A stretch of DNA of 43,293 bases from an uncultured Paracoccaceae bacterium (GTDB taxonomy: Bacteria > Pseudomonadota > Alphaproteobacteria > Rhodobacterales > Rhodobacteraceae), in contig CANKZJ010000014.1 in the NCBI GenBank assembly GCA_947488605.1, positions 1 to 43,293 on the forward strand, given 5' to 3'. Of the stretch, positions 1 through 6,621 are shown piece by piece (position 1 is the stretch's first letter; every line of letters starts with the position of its first letter). The translations under genes were made by a program, and so were the position numbers. Below the pieces are notes generated by a model that worked only from the letters and a program-made list of their open reading frames with translations, was not told the origin of the DNA and searched no databases.

Positions 1-155
1 TTCAGAAGGGTAATATCCATAGCAACAATCCATATGCAAAACTCAATTCATCTATATTTCTTATTCGTTTTGCATGTCAAAGACCAATTGCTATCTATCG
101 CACCAAGCAATGGCACACTGCCAGCGCAAAGTCTGAGCCTTGAAAGGATAGACCA

Positions 156-356
156 ATGAAGACGACATTTGTACGTACAGCGATGTTCTTTCTAGGCTTT
201 GCGCTTCTCAGTGCATGTTCTGCAGAAAAAGTCGTAGACCATAGCGTTGACAGTGCCCTGTTCGTCGGACGCGCAGCCGTCAAGGGCACAGTTGGCGCCG
301 GTAAATTAGTGGTACGCGGCACTGGTGCGGTCATCAATGCCGCGACTGGCGAGTAA
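156..356 (+). CDS. Small predicted lipoprotein
   Basis: A 66-residue protein with a short hydrophobic N-terminus ending in the lipobox Leu-Leu-Ser-Ala-Cys at about residues 17-21, so it is probably lipid-anchored to the envelope with a mature part of some 46 residues. The mature part is rich in Val, Gly and Ala and has no domain I recognise. A Shine-Dalgarno-like GAAAGGA lies just before the ATG. The long minus-strand open frame across this region has no such signals and is a shadow. No neighbour is co-oriented closely enough to form an operon. Function unknown; the lipoprotein call rests on the lipobox alone. Confidence 0.75.
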   Translation: MKTTFVRTAMFFLGFALLSACSAEKVVDHSVDSALFVGRAAVKGTVGAGKLVVRGTGAVINAATGE

Positions 357-803
357 TAGAACGCCCAAAAACCAGACACTGGTGTAGCGCGCAGCGCGCG
401 GCAGAATGGGCTCAAACCCGCCAATAGATCTGTCGCAGCATATTCAAGGTACAAGTCGCCCACCCATATCACGGACCCGCCCAAAGCCGACATCCGCCCG
501 TCGCTTACTATACTGCGGTGCGGCCCGTCGAATCTGCCATTCTCTGCACTGCCGCAATCTTAGACCACTCCAACTCACGGCCTGCGGGACCATCCGGACT
601 TGTGCGACTGCAGCAACGCAGACGCAGCAAGGCTACTGTTGCCATGCAGTGTACGTCACCAAAGCGGTCATTGAACGCGGCAAGGGCTAGCGACAAAAAA
701 CCCAGCTTGCGCGGCGAACGGATCGAACACCGAATGAGCAGAGCAACGCAACGAAAAAAGACCCGCCAAACTGACGAGCCCTTCAGCGAAATCAATGCCG
801 CAA
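357..803. other. Gene-poor stretch, no supported feature
   Basis: About 450 bases between the lipoprotein gene and the 3' end of the cupredoxin gene. Overlapping open frames occur on both strands, but their translations are rich in Arg, Cys and Ser, lack signal peptides or motifs, and have no convincing ribosome binding sites. I see no tRNA, terminator or clear repeat here. Confidence 0.5.
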
Positions 804-1154
804 TTATGAAATCATAATCGTGCCGCGCATATTTGCATGTGGCGTGCAGCGGTACTCGAACCGACCCGCGCCACCGAAGGTGAGCGTCGCTTCCTGGCCT
901 CGGCTCAAAAGGCCTGTGTCAAATGCGCCGTTCAGGTCAGTTGCAGAGTGTCGTGAGTTGTCTTCGTTGATCCAAGTGATCGAATCGCCAACTTTGATTT
1001 GAATGTCCGCTGGCGTGAATGCGTGGCCTTTGATTGTAACCGTATGGGCGGTTGCATGTCCATCAGCGCGAGCGACCGCAGCGGTCAATGGAAGCACAAC
1101 AAGGGCTGCACCAAGGCGAAACGTGTCGCGGCGTGTCAGTTTAGTCATTATCAA
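804..1154 (-). CDS. Exported cupredoxin (amicyanin/plastocyanin-like)
   Basis: A 116-residue periplasmic blue-copper electron carrier. The N-terminus carries a twin-arginine type signal (Thr-Arg-Arg-Asp-Thr-Phe at residues 7-12), then a hydrophobic stretch and an Ala-Arg-Ala junction near residue 30. The mature domain is a single cupredoxin fold. It shows a first ligand His in Asn-Ser-Arg-His-Ser and the C-terminal ligand loop Cys-Thr-Pro-His-Ala-Asn-Met, the Cys-x2-His-x2-Met spacing of short-loop amicyanin-like proteins. The gene diverges from the sigma factor locus and has its own ECF-type promoter, so it probably belongs to the same stress regulon. The physiological partner is not evident from the sequence. 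Confidence 0.85.
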   Translation of the reverse strand: MIMTKLTRRDTFRLGAALVVLPLTAAVARADGHATAHTVTIKGHAFTPADIQIKVGDSITWINEDNSRHSATDLNGAFDTGLLSRGQEATLTFGGAGRFEYRCTPHANMRGTIMIS

Positions 1155-1198
1155 GTCCTCTTTTTTGATTGGCTCGATTTGAGCCGTTTCTGAGGTAA

Positions 1199-1226
1199 GA
1201 CACGCTTGGCTGGTAAAATAGTTTCA
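1199..1226 (-). promoter_or_regulatory. ECF-type promoter for the cupredoxin gene
   Basis: Read on the minus strand, TGAAAC (1226-1221) is followed after 16 bases by CGTGTC (1204-1199), about 45 bases before the cupredoxin ATG. The same two boxes at near-identical spacing occur before the fasciclin gene and before the gene at 5104. The pattern fits -35/-10 elements read by ECF sigma factors, and the neighbouring sigma gene is the natural candidate. Confidence 0.6.
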
Positions 1227-1512
1227 CCCACCATGAAGTTTTTTCTTCCCAGCTGCCGATTTGCAGAACTTGGGATGACGTCATTGCTTCAAAACAAAAG
1301 TCATCTGGCCGAGAGTCTCGCTGTTTGGACGCGTCGGTTTTAGCCCGACAGAAACAACGGTAGAGCAGGCTCCCGAACAGCCTTATACTGTGGTTGTGAC
1401 TGAGCTTATGGCAAGACTTGCGCCCAACCTCGTCAACGAAAGCCTCTCCAACCAGTAAATGTCTTCCACTAGCCCACTGAGTCTGCTACGCCGTGTCAGC
1501 CCATAAAGAAGT
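1227..1512. other. Intergenic region with an orphan open frame
   Basis: Between the cupredoxin promoter and the sigma factor. Plus-strand positions 1279-1458 are open (59 codons then TAA) and read protein-like at the end (PYTVVVTELMARLAPNLVN). The only ATG is near the end and there is no ribosome binding site, so it may be the tail of a decayed gene or chance. The sigma factor's own promoter must lie here. CGTGTC occurs at 1492-1497 but has no TGAAAC at the right distance, so I do not call it. Confidence 0.3.
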
Positions 1513-2061
1513 ATGCACATGACCACCCGAAACGACGTTGAAAAGATGATTGCGCAGGTGGGTCTAGGTGACCGTACCGCATTTTCTTCGCTATATGATG
1601 CAACTTCTGCGAAACTTTTTGGTGTCTGCCTCCGTATCTTAAATGATCGCGCTGAGGCGGAGGATGTATTGCAAGAGGCTTTTGTCAGGATTTGGCAAAA
1701 AGCAAAAACATACGCCGCTAACGGCTATAGCCCGATGACTTGGTTAATTACGCTCACGCGCAACCTTGCCATTGATAAGCTAAGGACGCGCAAGGCGGGA
1801 TCGGTGGACATTGATGAGGTTTATGACCTTGCAGATAGCGGACCTACGCCCGAAGCAGCGGCGGTTGCGTCATCTGAAAGGGCTCAGATCGACGGGTGTC
1901 TGGATGAATTGGAGCCTGATCGCGCCGGTGCGGTGCGTGATGCCTATCTCGAAGGGCATAGTTACAACGAACTGGCCGCAAAATATGGCGTGCCACTAAA
2001 CACAATGCGAACCTGGCTGCGCCGTAGTCTTGGTAAACTAAAGGACTGTTTGACCCGATGA
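1513..2061 (+). CDS. ECF-family RNA polymerase sigma factor
   Basis: A 182-residue group 4 sigma factor. Sigma region 2 spans roughly residues 20-90, with the typical stretch Ala-Glu-Asp-Val-Leu-Gln-Glu-Ala-Phe and the Pro-Met-Thr-Trp-Leu segment. Region 4 spans about 125-178 and ends in a helix-turn-helix around Tyr-Asn-Glu-Leu-Ala-Ala. The stop overlaps the start of the next gene (ATGA), which encodes an RskA-like anti-sigma factor, so this is a SigK-like sigma/anti-sigma pair. It probably drives the cupredoxin, fasciclin-operon and 5104-operon promoters. The ATG at 1513 follows AAAGAA; a second ATG six bases later is an equally good start. Confidence 0.92.
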   Translation: MHMTTRNDVEKMIAQVGLGDRTAFSSLYDATSAKLFGVCLRILNDRAEAEDVLQEAFVRIWQKAKTYAANGYSPMTWLITLTRNLAIDKLRTRKAGSVDIDEVYDLADSGPTPEAAAVASSERAQIDGCLDELEPDRAGAVRDAYLEGHSYNELAAKYGVPLNTMRTWLRRSLGKLKDCLTR

Positions 2062-2750
2062 CCGCCGCTGACGATCATAACGATGACGTCGCCCTTGCTG
2101 GTGAATACGCTTTGCATCTGCTCGATGCTGAGGCCCGCCGTGCATTTGAGGATCGGTTAAACAACGAGCCCGCGTTGCGGATATTAGTTTCCGAATGGGA
2201 TGCCCATTTCATTTCGCTGTCGGACGAATTCACACCGGTCGTGCCGCCCGCGATGATGAAAGCGCGCATTGAAGATGTCTTGTTCCCAAAAGCGGCGAAG
2301 GCGCGTTCTGAGTTCTCGCTTTGGCGCGTCGTTTTGGGCGCTGGCTTTGCCGCAGCATTGGGGCTTGCAGTTCTAGTTGCGCTGCCACCTGCCAATGTGC
2401 CCGATCCGTTTACGCCGTCATTCACTGCTGAACTTGCAGCAGAAGATCAATCGCTTGTGGTTTTGGCAAGTTTTGCACCTGACGTAGGCGTTCTAAGAAT
2501 TGACCGTCAGGCAGGCGAGGCGCGGCAAGGTCGCGTGCTCGAACTTTGGTTGATTGCAGACGGCGCCACCGCGCCAGTCTCGCTGGGTGTGTTGCCTGCA
2601 GATGCCGCAACCAACATCACATTGCCAGCGGATCTTATTGACGCCATTGCTGGCGGCACTTTGGCGATCAGTGACGAACCAATTGGCGGCTCTACAACCG
2701 GCGCGCCGACAGGCGATGTCCTCGCCGCAGGCGTGGTTGTTTCGATCTAG
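2058..2750 (+). CDS. RskA-like transmembrane anti-sigma factor
   Basis: A 230-residue protein translationally coupled to the ECF sigma gene. The cytoplasmic N-terminus (about 1-85) has the Gly-Glu-Tyr-Ala-Leu-His-Leu-Leu-Asp pattern typical of RskA-type sigma-binding domains, with no zinc-binding His/Cys cluster. One membrane span lies at about residues 92-113. The outer C-terminal domain of about 115 residues matches the anti-sigma-K (RskA) type, with a segment like Gly-Arg-Val-Leu-Glu-Leu-Trp-Leu-Ile. It should hold the sigma factor inactive at the membrane until an envelope or oxidative signal triggers release. The signal itself cannot be read from the sequence. Confidence 0.88.
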   Translation: MTAADDHNDDVALAGEYALHLLDAEARRAFEDRLNNEPALRILVSEWDAHFISLSDEFTPVVPPAMMKARIEDVLFPKAAKARSEFSLWRVVLGAGFAAALGLAVLVALPPANVPDPFTPSFTAELAAEDQSLVVLASFAPDVGVLRIDRQAGEARQGRVLELWLIADGATAPVSLGVLPADAATNITLPADLIDAIAGGTLAISDEPIGGSTTGAPTGDVLAAGVVVSI

Positions 2751-2771
2751 AAAAGCTTTTTTGGATTTTTT

Positions 2772-2800
2772 TGAAACTAATGCCCGGCCCTGTCCGTGGT
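2772..2800 (+). promoter_or_regulatory. ECF-type promoter for the fasciclin-msrB operon
   Basis: TGAAAC (2772-2777), a 17-base spacer, then CGTGGT (2795-2800), about 50 bases before the fasciclin ATG. The -35 box is followed by TA exactly as in the cupredoxin promoter. Confidence 0.6.
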
Positions 2801-2849
2801 TCTTTGTATAGCTGCACAACAGTGTGGCATTTTTATACGGAGACACACT

Positions 2850-3416
2850 ATGACACCGATCAAAACAAAATTGACTGCCCTGACACTTGCAATCGCATCA
2901 ACAAGCGCTTTCGCTGACGGTCATGCGACACCAAACCCGATGGTTGGCGGCGCTGAGATGCTGGTTGAACGCAACATCATCGAAAATGCGGTGAACTCAC
3001 CCATTCACACAACACTGGTTGCGGCTGTGCAAGCTGCCGACTTGGTCGAAACCCTGCAGGGTGATGGACCGTTCACAGTTTTTGCACCCGTCAATGACGC
3101 ATTTGCAGCGCTCCCTGCTGGAACGGTCGATACCTTGCTGATGCCAGAGAACAAGGCAATGCTGCAAAAAGTACTGACCGCCCATGTGGTTGCCGGTGAC
3201 ATTTCCGCAGCCGACCTGATTGCCGGTGCACGCGCCAGCTCTGATGGCTTTTTCCACTTCAATGCAGTTTCCGGCGATGCGTTGTCAGCGCAAGTGCGTG
3301 GCGACAACGTCTATATCTATGATGAAAGTGGTAACGCGTCTTTGGTGACGGTCGCGGACGTCGATCAGTCCAACGGTGTGATCCACGTCGTGAACGCTGT
3401 TCTGGTTCCCAAGTAA
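2850..3416 (+). CDS. Exported fasciclin (FAS1) domain protein
   Basis: A 188-residue secreted protein. A Sec signal peptide covers about residues 1-21 and ends Ala-Phe-Ala before Asp-Gly-His. One FAS1 domain follows, with its two conserved boxes visible: Gly-Pro-Phe-Thr-Val-Phe-Ala-Pro-Val-Asn-Asp-Ala-Phe and the distal Asn-Gly-Val-Ile-His-Val-Val-Asn-Ala-Val-Leu. FAS1 proteins act in adhesion or as envelope proteins; the exact role here is unknown. I start at 2850 because a GGAG motif lies about 8 bases upstream and the signal peptide begins directly there. The longer frame from 2796 would put 18 residues before the signal. First gene of an operon with msrB and the DUF4394 gene. Confidence 0.9.
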   Translation: MTPIKTKLTALTLAIASTSAFADGHATPNPMVGGAEMLVERNIIENAVNSPIHTTLVAAVQAADLVETLQGDGPFTVFAPVNDAFAALPAGTVDTLLMPENKAMLQKVLTAHVVAGDISAADLIAGARASSDGFFHFNAVSGDALSAQVRGDNVYIYDESGNASLVTVADVDQSNGVIHVVNAVLVPK

Positions 3417-3440
3417 ACCAACCCGACTGTTGGCTAAGAA

Positions 3441-3462
3441 CCTCTCTGCGCAAGCAGAGAGG
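3441..3462 (+). other. Perfect 9-bp hairpin with GCAA tetraloop
   Basis: CCTCTCTGC and GCAGAGAGG enclose GCAA, a GNRA-type loop, in the gap between the fasciclin and msrB genes. It is followed by CCCCC and a few T rather than a full U-tract. It may be an attenuator, a partial terminator or an mRNA stabiliser that sets fasciclin expression above that of the downstream genes. Confidence 0.6.
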
Positions 3463-3494
3463 ATTCCCCCTCTTACCTACTGAAAGGACAACTC

Positions 3495-3950
3495 ATGCAA
3501 AGACGCACTTTACTGACTGGTCTGATCGCACTCGCTGGCACACGTGCTTTTGGCGCAACCGGATCTTTCGAGATCACCCGAACTGAGGCCGAATGGCGTG
3601 CCATGCTGACGCAGATCGAATTTGATGTGATGCGCGAAGAAGCAACCGAGCGTCCGTTCAGCAGCCCGCTAGACAAAGAGACGCGTGCGGGCACCTACTA
3701 CTGCAAAGGATGCGATCTGCCGCTTTATGGCTCTGTGCAAAAATACGACAGCGGCACAGGCTGGCCTAGCTTTTGGGAGGCACTGCCTGACGCAATAGGC
3801 ACACGAGCCGACAATTCGCTGTTTGCAACACGGACCGAGGCACATTGCCGTCGCTGTGGATCACATCTGGGGCACATCTTTGACGACGGGCCAGAACCAA
3901 CCGGCAAGCGTCACTGTCTCAACGGCGTCAGTTTGGTGTTCAAAACCTAA
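3495..3950 (+). CDS. msrB: Exported peptide-methionine (R)-S-oxide reductase
   Basis: A 151-residue MsrB that reduces methionine-R-sulfoxide in oxidised proteins. Two Cys-x2-Cys zinc pairs are visible (Cys-Lys-Gly-Cys and Cys-Arg-Arg-Cys), as are the signature Gly-Thr-Gly-Trp-Pro-Ser-Phe and the catalytic Cys in Arg-His-Cys-Leu-Asn-Gly near the C-terminus. The N-terminus (Met-Gln-Arg-Arg-Thr-Leu-Leu, then a hydrophobic run ending Arg-Ala-Phe-Gly-Ala) is a short export signal with a twin arginine, so repair probably takes place in the periplasm. It sits in an ECF-controlled operon between fasciclin and DUF4394 genes. The electron donor is not encoded nearby. Confidence 0.93.
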   Translation: MQRRTLLTGLIALAGTRAFGATGSFEITRTEAEWRAMLTQIEFDVMREEATERPFSSPLDKETRAGTYYCKGCDLPLYGSVQKYDSGTGWPSFWEALPDAIGTRADNSLFATRTEAHCRRCGSHLGHIFDDGPEPTGKRHCLNGVSLVFKT

Positions 3951-4004
3951 GACTTGTAACGCCTCACGCTGACCCATCCATCAAATCAAAATAAGGAAAA
4001 CACA

Positions 4005-4850
4005 ATGTTACGTACACTCACTCTTACAACCACTCTAGCACTTGCCACAGCGCCAGCGCTCGCAGACGGTCACTCAAGTACCATGGGCTATGCGCTGTCA
4101 GCGGACGGATCGAGCCTGACAGTCATGCAAAGCATAGTGGCGCCTGCGGACGCAACAACAGTAATGTTGTCAACGCCAGTGCGCTCCATTGCTTGGCGCC
4201 CCGTCACAGGCGAACTTGTCGGTTACGCCGACGGTATGATTGTGACAATCAACCCGATGACCGGTGAAACAACTGACACAATGGCGTCCTTTATGGATGA
4301 CGCAATGATCGGTGATGATGCGGTCGTGGCGTTTGATTTCAACAACGCCATTGATGCGGTGCGCGCAGTGTCATCTATGGGCGACAACCTTGTCTACTTC
4401 CCGACCAACTTTGGCGATGACAAAGCGAATTCGGTCCGCCGTTTCAGGGATATGTTTTATGCTGAAGGTGATGCATCTGAAGGCGCAGAACCGCTGATTT
4501 TTGCCAACGCTTATACGAATGCCATCAGTGGCATAAAGGCTGGCGGTACTTTCCAATATGCTTTGGACGCCCGTGCAAACGCTTTGGTCAGCCTTGCGAA
4601 TAATGCAGGCACTTTGAACACCATCGGTCTGATATCGGTCGACGGCGCGCCAGCGGATGTTTTGCCTGTTGGTGGCTTCGACATCGTCTCGCCGGAAGAA
4701 GGTACCGATGCGGCCTATGCTGTTTTGCAAATTGATGGTGCGATGACGGCGGGCTTGTACAGCATTGATCTTGGCACAGGTGACGCCACTTTGCTTGCCG
4801 ATCTCGGCACTGCGGACATCGGCAGCTTTGCCGTATCTTCCGGCATGTAG
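4005..4850 (+). CDS. Exported DUF4394-type protein
   Basis: A 281-residue secreted protein. The signal peptide is about residues 1-20, ending Ala-Leu-Ala before Asp-Gly-His. The rest resembles DUF4394, a predicted beta-propeller-like fold with repeated strands of the kind Val-Arg-Ser-Ile-Ala-Trp-Arg-Pro and Gly-Gly-Thr-Phe-Gln-Tyr-Ala-Leu-Asp. It also has a conserved-looking Val-Val-Ala-Phe-Asp-Phe-Asn-Asn-Ala-Ile-Asp-Ala-Val-Arg segment around residues 108-121. It is the last gene of the fasciclin-msrB operon, with a terminator about 115 bases downstream. No biochemical function is established for the family to my knowledge. AAGGAAA precedes the ATG. Confidence 0.85.
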   Translation: MLRTLTLTTTLALATAPALADGHSSTMGYALSADGSSLTVMQSIVAPADATTVMLSTPVRSIAWRPVTGELVGYADGMIVTINPMTGETTDTMASFMDDAMIGDDAVVAFDFNNAIDAVRAVSSMGDNLVYFPTNFGDDKANSVRRFRDMFYAEGDASEGAEPLIFANAYTNAISGIKAGGTFQYALDARANALVSLANNAGTLNTIGLISVDGAPADVLPVGGFDIVSPEEGTDAAYAVLQIDGAMTAGLYSIDLGTGDATLLADLGTADIGSFAVSSGM

Positions 4851-4965
4851 GCCTTCGAGAATTCACAGTGTGTGGCCAATGCACTGTGTTGTCCCGATGC
4901 ATGCAGGTTTCCACTCGAGCAGTATTTCATCGGTTAGTTTGGCCAGTTCCCATTAACGAGTAACG

Positions 4966-4998
4966 GCCCCTCAGCTGCGACGGCTGGGGGGCTTTTTT
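4966..4998 (+). terminator. Rho-independent terminator of the fasciclin operon
   Basis: GCCCCTCAGC and GCTGGGGGGC form a 10-bp GC-rich stem with one G-U pair and a 7-base loop, followed at once by TTTTTT. It separates the DUF4394 gene from the envelope operon promoter at 5027. Confidence 0.88.
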
Positions 4999-5026
4999 AT
5001 GTCTGTAAAGAAAATTCAAGAAAGTT

Positions 5027-5055
5027 TGAAACTTTCTTCTGGGATCTTTCGTGAC
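5027..5055 (+). promoter_or_regulatory. ECF-type promoter for the envelope operon
   Basis: TGAAAC (5027-5032), a 17-base spacer, then CGTGAC (5050-5055), some 50 bases before the ATG at 5104. This is the third occurrence of the pattern in 4 kb. Each copy lies 45-60 bases upstream of an envelope gene. Confidence 0.6.
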
Positions 5056-5103
5056 TTCCGTATCGCGCAACAAAGAATGCGCAATTGAAGGGACGGTTCG
5101 AAA

Positions 5104-6123
5104 ATGGTGATGACGGAGAATACTAATTTTGCTTCTTGGTTTGGTCTTCGGGAAAGCGTGGTGAGCACTGCTGTTTGGCCAAATTCAGTTGCGACGTCTC
5201 CCAAGCGTCATCCTTCTCGTGGAAAACCAAAATACAGGCTGCGTGGAACACGTCAGTCCGCCAGTAGCAATCCGGACCAACACACTGCTGCGGCAGTCGA
5301 TCACGATCAACAAGGAACATGGCTGGCCAAAACACGCGCGACAATAAGAGCGAAAAAATCTTGCGAGTTGCGTTTTGCTGTATGTTTTAGCGCCGCTTTT
5401 GCAAGTGTTGTGATTGTTGGTATCGGGACAACTCTGCAGGTTCAGGTTTCCGGCACCAGATCGAGCAACATCTTAGCGCTGACGTCCGTCAATGATTTGC
5501 TGCAAGCACCAATTGTCGACTTCGTTGGTTTACCGGCCATCAATTTGGAGCGTGCACCGCAGATCATGACGCAAGCGCCTAGAAGCACCACGAGCACAAG
5601 CGAGCTGCTTCAACCAACGCCGCCTATACTGACGACTTTGCGTGCGCCGCAGCTTACAATCTTGGATCGTGCCCCACAATTGTTTGCAGCGCCATTGCAA
5701 GTTGCCCGCCTTAGCTTTGTTAGCCAAGGATCCCCTGCACCCGAATTTGTGGTTCCCGCTGAAGTGAATGTTCCCGCGTCGCCACAACCTTTCGACTGTC
5801 GTTCATGCGCCCCGGCGTTTCCGCAGTTCGGGCAGGTCAAGTTTGATGTGCAGTCAACCGACATCGACGCTGCAAATGTTCAAACACTCATGGCTTCGTT
5901 GGGGCAGTACCAAAACACGGTCCGCCAATCGCAGATTGAAGTCACAACGAGCCAAGTACGCTTTTACCGTGCGAGCGATGCACCAGCGGCGGCCTCTTTG
6001 GCGTCAATCTACAACGCTGATCTTGTTGATCTGACATGGTTCGCGCCTGCAGATGATATCGCAAAAATCGATGTCTTCCTTACCAAACAAAACTCAGGTT
6101 CTGCGCCCGATGCTGGGCAATGA
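5104..6123 (+). CDS. Single-span membrane protein with periplasmic proline-rich region
   Basis: A 339-residue protein I do not recognise as a named family. The first 90 residues are basic and presumably cytoplasmic. A membrane span lies at about 91-113. A Pro/Ala/Leu-rich linker with repeated Arg-Ala-Pro-Gln units covers about 150-230. A compact C-terminal domain (about 250-330), with Val-Arg-Phe-Tyr-Arg-Ala-Ser-Asp-Ala and a closing Ile-Asp-Val-Phe-Leu, resembles the LytR_C/SPOR-like fold used in cell-wall proteins. Two Cys (Cys-Arg-Ser-Cys) lie near 237-240. It is first in an operon with OmpA-like and Sel1 genes behind an ECF-type promoter, so a cell-envelope role is likely. AGGGACGG precedes the ATG. 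Confidence 0.75.
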   Translation: MVMTENTNFASWFGLRESVVSTAVWPNSVATSPKRHPSRGKPKYRLRGTRQSASSNPDQHTAAAVDHDQQGTWLAKTRATIRAKKSCELRFAVCFSAAFASVVIVGIGTTLQVQVSGTRSSNILALTSVNDLLQAPIVDFVGLPAINLERAPQIMTQAPRSTTSTSELLQPTPPILTTLRAPQLTILDRAPQLFAAPLQVARLSFVSQGSPAPEFVVPAEVNVPASPQPFDCRSCAPAFPQFGQVKFDVQSTDIDAANVQTLMASLGQYQNTVRQSQIEVTTSQVRFYRASDAPAAASLASIYNADLVDLTWFAPADDIAKIDVFLTKQNSGSAPDAGQ

Positions 6124-6171
6124 GACTACTCCTCAACCTCAAACACCACACTTCATAAAAGGAAACACACT

Positions 6172-6621
6172 ATGAAAAACCTATCAATCAAATCGTTTTT
6201 GCTGACACTTGGTCTCTTTGCAGGGCCGGCAACTGTATTGGCCCAAGAGACACAACAATCCACGACGTCGGTCATTGAAGAAGCAGAAGAAGCGCCATGG
6301 CTGAAGGTCTATTTTGCATCCGGGAGCGCAACTGTGAGCGCAGACCAAGCAGCAACTCTCGACCGCGCAGTGCGCACATTCCGTGAAGGGGACCCATTCG
6401 TGATGATCGTGGCCGGCGGTGCTGACAAAGTCGGCGATCCGTCCGCAAACCTCGGCCTGTCACTCCAGCGTGCCACCGCTGTTGCAACGGCCTTGACCAA
6501 TCGCGGTATTCCAATTGAACGTTTACAGGTACTGGGTCGTGGCAATAGCGAACTTCAGGTCGCAACACCTGATGAAGTCGCAGAAGAAGAAAACCGCGTT
6601 GTTGAGATTAGCTGGCGCTAA
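6172..6621 (+). CDS. OmpA-like peptidoglycan-binding protein
   Basis: A 149-residue exported protein with a Sec signal (about 1-24, ending Val-Leu-Ala-Gln) and a C-terminal OmpA-like domain of some 105 residues. The domain starts Leu-Lys-Val-Tyr-Phe-Ala-Ser-Gly-Ser-Ala and contains the Leu-Ser-Leu-Gln-Arg-Ala-Thr-Ala-Val helix and the Leu-Gly-Arg-Gly-Asn-Ser segment typical of the family. It lacks a barrel domain or lipobox, so it is probably a soluble periplasmic binder of peptidoglycan. Its stop overlaps the next start by one base (TAATG), which implies coupling to the Sel1 gene. Confidence 0.88.
   Translation: MKNLSIKSFLLTLGLFAGPATVLAQETQQSTTSVIEEAEEAPWLKVYFASGSATVSADQAATLDRAVRTFREGDPFVMIVAGGADKVGDPSANLGLSLQRATAVATALTNRGIPIERLQVLGRGNSELQVATPDEVAEEENRVVEISWR

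Noticed and set aside
95..493. Long minus-strand frame over the lipoprotein gene
   Set aside because: It runs antisense through the lipoprotein gene, has no ribosome site and reads as a shadow.
406..817. Overlapping plus- and minus-strand frames of 94-99 residues
   Set aside because: Arg/Cys-rich translations, no signals and mutual overlap on both strands; chance frames in a gene-poor gap.
1492..1497. CGTGTC as a possible -10 box for the sigma gene
   Set aside because: No TGAAAC or similar -35 box lies 16-17 bases upstream, unlike the three accepted promoters.
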